Below, one piece after another: positions 56,866 through 64,000 of a DNA stretch of 64,000 nt; position 1 is the first letter of the stretch; every line of letters begins with the position of its first letter. The notes beneath the pieces were generated by a model that searched no databases, was not told the origin of the DNA, and saw nothing but the letters and a program-made list of their open reading frames with translations. The stretch is from Paracoccaceae bacterium. GTDB lineage: Bacteria > Pseudomonadota > Alphaproteobacteria > Rhodobacterales > Rhodobacteraceae. The translations under genes were made by a program, and so were the position numbers. The DNA is taken from positions 42,887 to 106,886 of the forward strand of contig JAABTV010000003.1 of assembly GCA_011389685.1 (NCBI GenBank), given 5' to 3'.

Positions 56866-57795
56866 ATGTCGGGCGGATTCCCCCCGAAAGTGGTGGTGTT
56901 GATGGGTGGTCCATCAGCCGAGCGCGAGGTCTCGCTCGCCACGGGAAAGGGCTGTTCCGAGGCGTTGCGTTCGGAAGGGTTCGAGGTGGTCGAACTGGAC
57001 GCCGGGCGCGATCTGGTGGCCCGTCTGGACGAAATCAAACCCGATGTCGTGTTCAACGCCCTGCATGGCCGCTGGGGCGAGGATGGCTGTGTCCAGGGGC
57101 TGCTGGAATGGCTGGGCCTGCCCTATACCCATTCGGGCGTGCTGGCCTCGGCTTTGGCCATGGACAAGCAGCGCAGCAAGGAGGTCTATCGCGCCGCGGG
57201 CCTGCCCGTGGTCGAGAGCGTTCTGGCACGGCGCGAGGATGTGGCGGCGCGCCACGTGATGGCGCCGCCCTATGTGGTCAAACCCCATAATGAGGGCTCG
57301 TCGGTTGGCGTCTATATCGTGCGGGAGGCCGCGAACGGGCCGCCGCAACTGGCCGAGGACATGCCCGATACCGTGATGGTCGAGACCTATGCGCCGGGGC
57401 GCGAGTTGACGACGACGGTGATGGGCGGCGACGCGGGTGACCCCGGCGCGCTGGGCGTGACTGATATCGTGACCGAGGGGTGGTATGACTATCACGCCAA
57501 ATACGCCGAGGGCGGGTCGCGTCATATCGTGCCCGCCGATCTGCCCGCCGAGGTTTACGATGCCTGTCTCGATTACGCGCTGCGCGCCCATCGGGCACTG
57601 GGATGCCGCGGGGTGAGCCGCACGGATTTTCGCTGGGACGAGGTGCGGGGGCTGGAAGGACTGGTCCTGCTTGAGACCAACACCCAGCCGGGGATGACGC
57701 CCACGTCGCTGTCAAACGAGCAGGCCGAGAGTCGGGGAATCGGTTTTGGCGCGCTGTGCCGCTGGATGGTGGAGGACGCGTCATGCAATCGTTGA
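56866..57795 (+). CDS. ddl: D-alanine--D-alanine ligase
   Basis: The 309-residue ATP-grasp ligase has [27 protein letters not shown], the [38 protein letters not shown] block, [14 protein letters not shown] and [15 protein letters not shown] (Mg ligands). It makes the D-Ala-D-Ala dipeptide for MurF. Its end overlaps the start of ftsQ. Confidence 0.97.
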   Translation: MSGGFPPKVVVLMGGPSAEREVSLATGKGCSEALRSEGFEVVELDAGRDLVARLDEIKPDVVFNALHGRWGEDGCVQGLLEWLGLPYTHSGVLASALAMDKQRSKEVYRAAGLPVVESVLARREDVAARHVMAPPYVVKPHNEGSSVGVYIVREAANGPPQLAEDMPDTVMVETYAPGRELTTTVMGGDAGDPGALGVTDIVTEGWYDYHAKYAEGGSRHIVPADLPAEVYDACLDYALRAHRALGCRGVSRTDFRWDEVRGLEGLVLLETNTQPGMTPTSLSNEQAESRGIGFGALCRWMVEDASCNR

Positions 57796-58673
57796 ACGGC
57801 GAGAAGCGCATGGCGAGGTCGGACCCGGCTCCGAGCCGGTGGGCCTATCGTTTTCAACGGCTGATGCTGACCCCGGTTTTCCGCACGCTCCTTCGGGTCG
57901 GCGTGCCCTTTGCCCTCTGCCTGGTGGCGACGCTGTTCTATCTCTCTGCAGATGGCCGCCGCGATGCGATCCGGTTGGCGATTGCCGATATCCGGGCCGA
58001 GATATTCAACCGCCCCGAGTTCACCGTGCGCCTGATGGCGGTGGACGGGGCGAGTGACGGGTTGAGCGCCGATATCCGCGAGATCGTTCCCTATGACTTT
58101 CCGGTCTCGTCCTTCGATCTCGATCTCGAGACAATCCGGCAGGATGTGGCGGGGCTGGCCGCGGTCAGGGCCGCAAGCGTGCGCATTCGCAATGGCGGGG
58201 TGCTTCAGGTCGACATTGTCGAGCGCCATCCCGCGGTCTTGTGGCGCAGCGGCGAGGGGCTTCATCTCGTCGATATCGAAGGTGTGGTTCTGGACGATGT
58301 GACGCATCGTGGGGCGCATCCCGATCTTCCGCTTCTGGCCGGGCGGGGCGCCGACCGGCATGTGCGCGAAGCGATGGAGATCTTCGCCGCGACCGGGCCG
58401 CTGACCCCCCGCTTGCGCGGGCTGGTGCGCCGGGGGGAGCGGCGTTGGGATGTCGTTCTGGATCGGGGCCAGATCATCCTCTTGCCCGAGATCGGGCCGA
58501 TCCAGGCGCTGGAACGGGTGATCGCGCTTTCGGACGCACAGGACATGATGGCGCGCGACCTTGTGGCGGTGGACATGCGTCTGAGCGAACGACCGACCCT
58601 GCGCATGAGCGAGGGCGCGGTGGAGAACTGGTGGAAAATCCGTAACATATCGGTGGAGAACGACGGATCATGA
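57783..58673 (+). CDS. ftsQ: cell division protein FtsQ
   Basis: The 296-residue bitopic membrane protein has a basic cytoplasmic N-terminus, one membrane helix ([22 protein letters not shown]), a POTRA domain (about 75-145, including [24 protein letters not shown]) and the FtsQ beta domain ([30 protein letters not shown]). ATG 57783 has GGAGG upstream and lies inside the end of ddl; ATG 57810 is an alternative. It overlaps ftsA by ATGA. Confidence 0.94.
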   Translation: MQSLNGEKRMARSDPAPSRWAYRFQRLMLTPVFRTLLRVGVPFALCLVATLFYLSADGRRDAIRLAIADIRAEIFNRPEFTVRLMAVDGASDGLSADIREIVPYDFPVSSFDLDLETIRQDVAGLAAVRAASVRIRNGGVLQVDIVERHPAVLWRSGEGLHLVDIEGVVLDDVTHRGAHPDLPLLAGRGADRHVREAMEIFAATGPLTPRLRGLVRRGERRWDVVLDRGQIILLPEIGPIQALERVIALSDAQDMMARDLVAVDMRLSERPTLRMSEGAVENWWKIRNISVENDGS

Positions 58674-59998
58674 TCGAGCTCTATGAATCCCAGAGAGCGA
58701 TGCGCAACCTGCGCAAGGCGGCGATGCAACGCGGCGTGGTGGCGGTGCTGGATGTCGGCACTTCAAAGATTGCCTGTCTGGTCCTGCGCTTCGACGGGAT
58801 CGATCCGGCCGGTGGCGATGTCGGCTCGATGGCGGGGCAGGCCGGGTTCCGGGTGATCGGTGCCGCGACCACGCGCTCGCGCGGGGTGCGGTTCGGCGAG
58901 ATCGAGGCCATGGCCGAGACCGAACGCGCGATCCGCACCGCCGTTCAGGCGGCGCAGAAGATGGCCAATATCCGCGTCGATCATGTCATCGCCTGTTTCT
59001 CGGGGGCGGGGCCGCGCAGCTATGGGCTGGCGGGAGAGGTCGATCTCGAAGGGCAGGTGGTGAGCGAACAGGATGTGAGCCGCGTGCTGAGCGCCTGTGA
59101 CGTGCCCGATTACGGGACCGGGCGCGAGGTTCTGCACGCGCAGCCGGTGAATTTCGCGCTTGACCACCGGTCGGGTCTGATCGACCCGCGCGGGCAGATG
59201 GGCACGCGCCTGGCCACGGACATGCACATGGTGACGGTCGAGGCGGCGGCGGTTCAGAACCTCGCTCTTGCGGTGCGGCGCTGCGACCTGGAGTTGGCCG
59301 GGGTTGCCAGTTCGTCCTATGTTTCGGGTGTTGCGGCGCTGGTCGAGGACGAACAGGAGCTTGGGGCCGCCTGTATCGACATGGGCGGCGGCACGACCGG
59401 CATTTCGATCTTCATGAAAAAGCACATGATCTATGCCGATGCGGTGAGCATGGGCGGCGAGCATGTGACCAACGACATTTCGCTCGGGCTTCAGGTGCCG
59501 CCGGCGACGGCCGAACGACTCAAGACCTTTCTCGGCGGGGTGATGGCCACCGGGATGGACGATCGGGAGATGATCGACCTTGAAGGCGAGACCGGCGATT
59601 GGGAACACGACAGGCGCCAGGTGAGCCGGGCCGAACTGATCGGGATCATGCGCCCGCGGGTCGAGGAGATCCTCGAAGAGGTGCGGGTGCGGCTGGATGC
59701 GGCCGGGTTCGAGCATCTGCCGAGCCAGCAGATCGTGCTGACCGGCGGGGGCAGCCAGATCCCCGGGCTGGACGGGCTGGCCTCGAAGATCCTCGGGCAG
59801 CAGGTGCGGCTGGGCCGTCCGATGCGGGTGCATGGCTTGCCGCAGGCGGCGACCGGGCCGGGCTTTGCCAGCGCCGTGGGCATGTGCCTTTTCGCCGCCC
59901 ATCCGCAGGATGAATGGTGGGATTTCGAACTGCCGGTCGAGAAATACCCGGCCCGGTCGCTGCGCCGCGCGGTCAAGTGGTTCAAGGACAATTGGTGA
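58670..59998 (+). CDS. ftsA: cell division protein FtsA
   Basis: The 442-residue actin-fold protein tethers FtsZ to the membrane. It has the phosphate-1 loop VAVLDVGTSKIACLVL, the SHS2 (1C) domain around MANIRVDHVIACFSG, phosphate-2 ACIDMGGGTTGISIF and the adenosine motif VLTGGGSQIPGLDGLA. The C-terminus SLRRAVKWFKDNW is an amphipathic membrane-targeting helix. In most relatives ftsZ follows directly; here the next gene is an opposite-strand AraC regulator. Confidence 0.96.
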   Translation: MIELYESQRAMRNLRKAAMQRGVVAVLDVGTSKIACLVLRFDGIDPAGGDVGSMAGQAGFRVIGAATTRSRGVRFGEIEAMAETERAIRTAVQAAQKMANIRVDHVIACFSGAGPRSYGLAGEVDLEGQVVSEQDVSRVLSACDVPDYGTGREVLHAQPVNFALDHRSGLIDPRGQMGTRLATDMHMVTVEAAAVQNLALAVRRCDLELAGVASSSYVSGVAALVEDEQELGAACIDMGGGTTGISIFMKKHMIYADAVSMGGEHVTNDISLGLQVPPATAERLKTFLGGVMATGMDDREMIDLEGETGDWEHDRRQVSRAELIGIMRPRVEEILEEVRVRLDAAGFEHLPSQQIVLTGGGSQIPGLDGLASKILGQQVRLGRPMRVHGLPQAATGPGFASAVGMCLFAAHPQDEWWDFELPVEKYPARSLRRAVKWFKDNW

Positions 59999-60064
59999 GC
60001 AGCCGACGGGCCGGAAGGCTTCGGCGTTGTCGGCGGGAATGACAGGCCCGGCGGCGCGATGCGT

Positions 60065-61060
60065 TCAGGACTCAACCTGAAGGCGGGCCTCACCCGGGGT
60101 CATGCCGGTCCAGCCGTGAAAGGCGCGGTAGAACGAGTTGGGATCACGATAGGCCAGCAGGAAAGCGATTTCCTGAACCGAGAGGTCGGGCCGGGCGAGA
60201 TAATGCAGCGACAGTTCGGCCCGGGTCTGATCGAGCAAAGCCTGAAACGAGGTGCCTTCGGCATGCAGCTTGCGTTGCAGCGAGCGGCGCGAAAGGGCCA
60301 GTCTTGTGCAGACCGTATCGACCGAGGCTTCGCCACCGGGCAGCAGATCGACCAGCGCGCGGCGCACCCGATCGGTGATCGTGGCTGCGTTGCGGTCGGC
60401 GAGTTGCCGGCGCAGGGCGCTTTCGATCAGGCGATACTGATCCTCGTTGGCGAAAACCATCGGACGGGCCGCGTCGGCAAGCGACAGGACCATTTCGGTG
60501 TGATCGGTTCGCCCGGGTGAGGGGCCGAAAAAAGCACGCAGTTTCGGGTCGATGCGGGAATCGTGAGGCAGTCCGAGCGCGACCGGCACGATCGGTGTCG
60601 CGGTCAGGTTGCGGCAACATTCGAGAAAGAAAACCAGTTCGAACAGCGCCAGGAGCGGTGGCATCGGTGTGCCCGGTGGCAACGGACGCCAACGCAGGCG
60701 CAGACCGGATTCGGTCCTTTCGGCGTCGACGTCGATTGGTGCGACAAGAGGCTTGAACAGGGCCAGTCGTTGAAACCCGGTTTCGATGTCGGGGCTTGAG
60801 GCAAAGGCATGGATGGCCGGAACCATCGGCCCCTTTGCCATCGCGCGACCGAGGTCGAGGGCCAGGCCCGGGCGTCTGGCCTCGGCCTCGGCGGCATGCC
60901 ACAGGTCAAAGAATTGCGCGGACGTCACGCCGCGGTGACCGGGATCAAGCAGCGCCGGCGACAGCCCGGCGCGGCGGAGCAACCGCCCGGGCGGAAGGCC
61001 CATGGCCATTGCGGCCTGAATCAGTTGCGGGGCGATGGGATAGTGTTCGGGTTGGCGCAT
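60065..61060 (-). CDS. AraC-family transcriptional regulator, probable regulator of iorAB
   Basis: The product of about 331 residues has an N-terminal arabinose-binding-like domain of the OruR/IorR type (YPIAPQLIQAAMAMGLPPGRLLRRAGL...) and a C-terminal double helix-turn-helix (TVCTRLALSRRSLQRKLHAEGTSFQALLDQTRAELSLHYL...SVQEIAFLLAYRDPNSFYRAFHGWTGMTPGEAR). It is divergent from the iorA/iorB-like genes, as the AraC-type iorR of Brevundimonas is linked to isoquinoline oxidoreductase. The start is uncertain: ATG 61060 is used; 61090 and 61171 are in frame. Confidence 0.85.
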   Translation of the reverse strand: MRQPEHYPIAPQLIQAAMAMGLPPGRLLRRAGLSPALLDPGHRGVTSAQFFDLWHAAEAEARRPGLALDLGRAMAKGPMVPAIHAFASSPDIETGFQRLALFKPLVAPIDVDAERTESGLRLRWRPLPPGTPMPPLLALFELVFFLECCRNLTATPIVPVALGLPHDSRIDPKLRAFFGPSPGRTDHTEMVLSLADAARPMVFANEDQYRLIESALRRQLADRNAATITDRVRRALVDLLPGGEASVDTVCTRLALSRRSLQRKLHAEGTSFQALLDQTRAELSLHYLARPDLSVQEIAFLLAYRDPNSFYRAFHGWTGMTPGEARLQVES

Positions 61061-61228
61061 CGGGCTGGCCTGATCTTTTGGGTGCGGCATCGTTGAGCCG
61101 GAAACATCGGCCCATTCCGGCGCGCGGCGGTGGGTTGGCGCGATCTGAATGTGTTTTGGCGCAGTTTGCAAGTTTCAATCGCGGGAATACGGATTAAATC
61201 TTGATTGAACCCGGAACAGGAGGCGGTG

Positions 61229-61690
61229 ATGCGGATCGTGGTGGACGGCGTGGCTCATGATGTGGATGTCGAAGAGGACATGCCGCTTTTGTGGGTACTC
61301 AGGGACGAACTGGGGATCAAAGGCGTCAAATATGGCTGCGGGATCGCGCAATGCGGGGCCTGCACCGTGCATATCGACGGGGAGGCGATGAAATCCTGTC
61401 AGGTCTTTGCCGGCGATGTCTGGGGCGAGGTCACGACGATCGAGGCTGAGACCGACGCACGGCCGGTTTTGCAGGCCGTTCAGTCGGCATGGATCGAGCA
61501 CCAGGTGGCGCAATGCGGCTATTGCCAGTCCGGGCAGATCATGCTGGCGGCATCGTTTCTGGGCGAGAACAGTGATCCCAGCGATGCTGAAATCGACGAG
61601 GCGATGCGCGCCAACCTGTGCCGCTGTGGCACCTATCCGCGCATCCGCGCGGCGGTGAAGACTGCGGCCGAACAGGTCAGGGAGGCGTGA
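61229..61690 (+). CDS. iorA: isoquinoline 1-oxidoreductase-like [2Fe-2S] subunit
   Basis: The 153-residue small subunit carries two [2Fe-2S] clusters: plant-type ligands Cys37, Cys42, Cys45 and Cys57, and the second set Cys96, Cys99, Cys131 and Cys133. It passes electrons from the molybdenum subunit encoded next. ATG 61229 follows AGGAGG. Electron acceptor and true substrate (N-heterocycle or aldehyde) are unknown. Confidence 0.88.
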   Translation: MRIVVDGVAHDVDVEEDMPLLWVLRDELGIKGVKYGCGIAQCGACTVHIDGEAMKSCQVFAGDVWGEVTTIEAETDARPVLQAVQSAWIEHQVAQCGYCQSGQIMLAASFLGENSDPSDAEIDEAMRANLCRCGTYPRIRAAVKTAAEQVREA

Positions 61691-61692
61691 AC

Positions 61693-63936
61693 ATGGGCAA
61701 GGTTGGAAAGATCGCGCGGCGCACGTTCCTGATCGGGTCGGCGGCAGTATTGGGAGGCGTGGCATTCGGCTATGTCATGTACAAGCGCCCGGCGAAAAAC
61801 CCGCTTCTCGACGGGTTGGGCGAAGGCGAGGCGGCGCTGACGCCCTATGTCCTGATCAACGCCGAGGGGGTGACACTGATCACGCCGCGTGGCGACAAGG
61901 GGCAGGGGGCCTATCATGTTCAGGCGGCGCTGATAGCGGAAGAGCTGGATGTCGATCTTGACAAGATCAAGGTCGATCCCGGCCCGCCAAGCGCGGCCTA
62001 TTACAACACCGCGCTGAGCGCAGAGTCGGTGCCTTTTGCCTATTACGACGATGGGGTCGTGGCCGAGACGCTGCGCGACGTGATGGACGCGCCGATGAAA
62101 TTCCTCGGCATGCAGATCACCGGCGGGTCGACAACCGTGCCGGACGCCTGGGAAAAGCTGCGCGTGGCCGGGGCGGTGGCGCGCGAGACATTGAAGGCGG
62201 CGGCGGCCGAGGTTTCGGGGATCAACGTGACCGCGCTGGAAACCGGCGAGGGGCAGGTGATCCTGCCGGATGGCAGCGCCTTGACATATGAAGAGCTGGC
62301 ACCCGTGGCGGCCGGGCTGGAGCCGGTGACGAAGGTGCGCCTGCGCGAGCCCGCGGAGTGGCGCTATATCGGCAAGCCGATGCGGCGGATCGACATCGTG
62401 GCGAAATCGACCGGTGCGCAGGACTATGGCATCGACGTGGAGTTGCCCGACATGGTGCATGCGGCGGTGCGGCTCAACCCGCGCCGGGGTGGGGATTTGA
62501 CCGGGTTCGATGCAGCCGAGGCGCGCGGCATGCGCGGGGTCGAGGCGGTTTTCGAGATCCCCGGCGGTGTTGCGGTTCTGGCCGACAACACCTGGCGCGC
62601 CTTTCGTGCGGCAGAGGCGGTGAAATGCGACTGGGGTCCGGCGGATCATCCGGGCGAACAGGCCGACCATTGGCAGGCCCTGGCCGAGAGTTTCGTTTCC
62701 GACCGGCAGGATTCGCGCCAGCGTGACGAGGGCGATGTCGAGGCGGCGCTGGGCGATGCTCCGATCGAGGCGGAATACCGCGCGCCCTATCTCGCGCATG
62801 CGCCGTTGGAGCCTGTCAACGCGACCGTCTGGGTGCAGGAAGGGCGCGTGGATGTCTGGACCGGCACGCAGGTGCCGCGATTTGCCCAGTCGCATGTCGC
62901 GGAGATTTGCGGCGTCAAAGCCGAAGATGTGCATGTGCATGTGTTGATGATGGGGGGCAGTTTCGGTCATCGGCTGGAGGATGACGTGGTGATCCGCGCG
63001 GCGCAGATTGCGATGCAGGCGGGCGGGCGGCCGGTCAAGCTCACCTATAGCCGCGAGGAGGATACCCGGCAGGATTTCCTGCGCCCGGTCGGGATGGCGC
63101 GGATGAAGGGTGCGATCGGGAACGGGCAGGTCCGGGCGTTCGATCTCAATGTGGCCGCGCCGTCGGTCATGGCCAGCCAGATGGGAGAGCGGCAGGGTCT
63201 GCCCATCCCGGGGCCGGATTCGACCATCGTGCAGGCGGCGTGGGACCAGGCCTATGCGATCCCCGATTACCGGGTTACGGGCTATCGCGCGCCGCGGCTG
63301 GCGCCGGTGAGTTCGTGGCGCTCGGTCGGGGCGTCGATCAACGGGTTCTTCCATGAGGGGTTCCTGGACGAATTGATCCATGCGGCCGGGGCCGATCCAC
63401 TGGAGGAGCGGTTGCGGCTGTGTTTCCATGAACCCACGCGCAGGGTGCTGGAAGCGGTGGGCGAGATGGCGGCGTGGTCTGGGCCACGCCCGGCGGAGGG
63501 TGTGGGCCGGGGCGTGGCGCTGGTGACGTCCTTTGGTGTGCCCTGTGCGGAGATCGTGGAGGTTCGCGTGACCGAGGCGGGGCTGCGGATCGAAAAGGTC
63601 TGGGTCGCCGCCGAGGTGGGCCGGGTGGTCGATCCGGTCAATTTCGACGGGCTGGTCAAGGGGGGCGTAGTGTTCGGGCTGGGCCATGCCATGATTGGCG
63701 AGATCACGTTTGCCGATGGCCGGGTCGAGCAGGAGAACTTCGATCTCTTCGAGGCGATGCGGATCGACCAGTGCCCCGAGATCGAAGTGCGGGGCCTCGA
63801 GAACGGCGACAAGGTTCTGGGCATCGGCGAGCCGCCGGTGCCGCCCGCTGCGCCGGCGCTGGCCAATGCGATCTTTGCCGCGACCGGGCAGCGATTGCGG
63901 GAGATGCCGTTTTCGAGATTCGTCGATTTCGCCTGA
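61693..63936 (+). CDS. iorB: isoquinoline 1-oxidoreductase-like molybdopterin subunit, Tat-exported
   Basis: The 747-residue xanthine-oxidase-family large subunit has a twin-arginine leader (IARRTFLIGSAAVLGGVAFG), marking export of the folded enzyme to the periplasm. A duplicated aldehyde-oxidase domain includes MMGGSFGHRLEDD, SSWRSVGASINGFF and the catalytic Glu in GIGEPPVPPAAPA. This IorB/CoxL-like class hydroxylates N-heterocycles or oxidises aldehydes, often delivering electrons to a c-type cytochrome. It starts 2 nt after iorA. Confidence 0.9.
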   Translation: MGKVGKIARRTFLIGSAAVLGGVAFGYVMYKRPAKNPLLDGLGEGEAALTPYVLINAEGVTLITPRGDKGQGAYHVQAALIAEELDVDLDKIKVDPGPPSAAYYNTALSAESVPFAYYDDGVVAETLRDVMDAPMKFLGMQITGGSTTVPDAWEKLRVAGAVARETLKAAAAEVSGINVTALETGEGQVILPDGSALTYEELAPVAAGLEPVTKVRLREPAEWRYIGKPMRRIDIVAKSTGAQDYGIDVELPDMVHAAVRLNPRRGGDLTGFDAAEARGMRGVEAVFEIPGGVAVLADNTWRAFRAAEAVKCDWGPADHPGEQADHWQALAESFVSDRQDSRQRDEGDVEAALGDAPIEAEYRAPYLAHAPLEPVNATVWVQEGRVDVWTGTQVPRFAQSHVAEICGVKAEDVHVHVLMMGGSFGHRLEDDVVIRAAQIAMQAGGRPVKLTYSREEDTRQDFLRPVGMARMKGAIGNGQVRAFDLNVAAPSVMASQMGERQGLPIPGPDSTIVQAAWDQAYAIPDYRVTGYRAPRLAPVSSWRSVGASINGFFHEGFLDELIHAAGADPLEERLRLCFHEPTRRVLEAVGEMAAWSGPRPAEGVGRGVALVTSFGVPCAEIVEVRVTEAGLRIEKVWVAAEVGRVVDPVNFDGLVKGGVVFGLGHAMIGEITFADGRVEQENFDLFEAMRIDQCPEIEVRGLENGDKVLGIGEPPVPPAAPALANAIFAATGQRLREMPFSRFVDFA

Positions 63937-63970
63937 TGTGAGGGTTGGGCGGATCCTTCTGGCGGGTTCG

Positions 63971-63987
63971 TGGGGGCGCTGCCCCCA
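63971..63987. repeat. GC-rich palindrome typical of Rhodobacteraceae intergenic DNA
   Basis: TGGGGGC-GCT-GCCCCCA is a 7-bp perfect stem with a three-base loop, followed by CACCCCCGAGGTA at the window edge. The latter often precedes the GAGTATTT...GATGAAG motif in this family, but the window ends before it can be seen. Confidence 0.5.
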
Positions 63988-64000
63988 CACCCCCGAGGTA

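Noticed and set aside
61633..63990. 785-codon minus-strand open frame opposite iorB
   Set aside because: The complementary strand encodes a clear molybdopterin enzyme with Tat leader; the antisense product is Arg/His-rich and unrecognisable.

Overview
This window is chromosomal DNA from a GC-rich alphaproteobacterium, almost certainly a Rhodobacteraceae (Roseobacter-group) species. The evidence is the divergent rpoE-chrR / fatty-acid-modification locus known from Rhodobacter, DUF2484 genes inside the cell-division/murein (dcw) cluster, a single-cysteine DksA, the short proS type, and small dispersed motifs typical of this family. No phage, transposase, rRNA operon or CRISPR array is visible. 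Most of the window is ordinary core genome with a few accessory cassettes.

Layout. 1-1.8 kb: a metal-efflux pair (CsoR/RcnR-type repressor plus an MFS exporter with a His-rich tail). 2.0 kb: tRNA-Gly(CCC). 2.1-5.25 kb: an arsenate operon read as arsR-arsC fusion, GAPDH, arsJ, with coupled stop/start junctions and a palindrome over the first start codon. 5.4-9.7 kb: a putative zinc peptidase, a LysR regulator, an EnvZ-like kinase and a metallo-beta-lactamase-fold protein. 9.76 kb: tRNA-Asn(GTT), followed by a rhomboid-like gene remnant and a three-gene HlyD/FtsX/ATPase export cassette. 14.3-15.8 kb: an acetolactate-synthase-like ThDP enzyme.

15.9-23.5 kb: the singlet-oxygen response locus. 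rpoE-chrR is divergent from a seven-gene operon (UfaD-like flavoprotein, DUF1365, CFA-synthase-like methyltransferase, chalcone-isomerase-like protein, GPH-type MFS, DUF3833, SDR). Two back-to-back sigma-E-like promoters (TGATCC-N18-TA) can be read in the gap. 23.5-29.6 kb: aroQ, a 50-aa DUF1127-like protein, an AhpD-like protein, rpmE, rplS, trmD and acnA. 29.9-43.5 kb: DUF1223, a trypsin-like protease coupled to a MoxR ATPase, dksA, an FAD monooxygenase, a haloacid dehalogenase, ppk, CIA30, hda, an AI-2E-family protein, a fasciclin protein, a pentapeptide-repeat membrane protein and proS. 43.9-47.5 kb: DUF2937, lolC/E, lolD, YdcZ-like and PaaI-like genes.

47.7-49.1 kb: three tandem small c-type cytochromes, two of them lipoproteins. 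49.1-51 kb: a BaiN-like flavoprotein and a redoxin. 51.1-60 kb: dcw cluster ftsW-murG-murC-(three small membrane proteins)-murB-ddl-ftsQ-ftsA. ftsZ does not follow ftsA; an AraC regulator and an iorAB-type molybdenum hydroxylase pair occupy that place. A family of roughly 130-bp inverted-repeat intergenic elements (near 0.06, 7.1-7.4, 13.9 and 46.5 kb) recurs and appears to be the least documented structure here.
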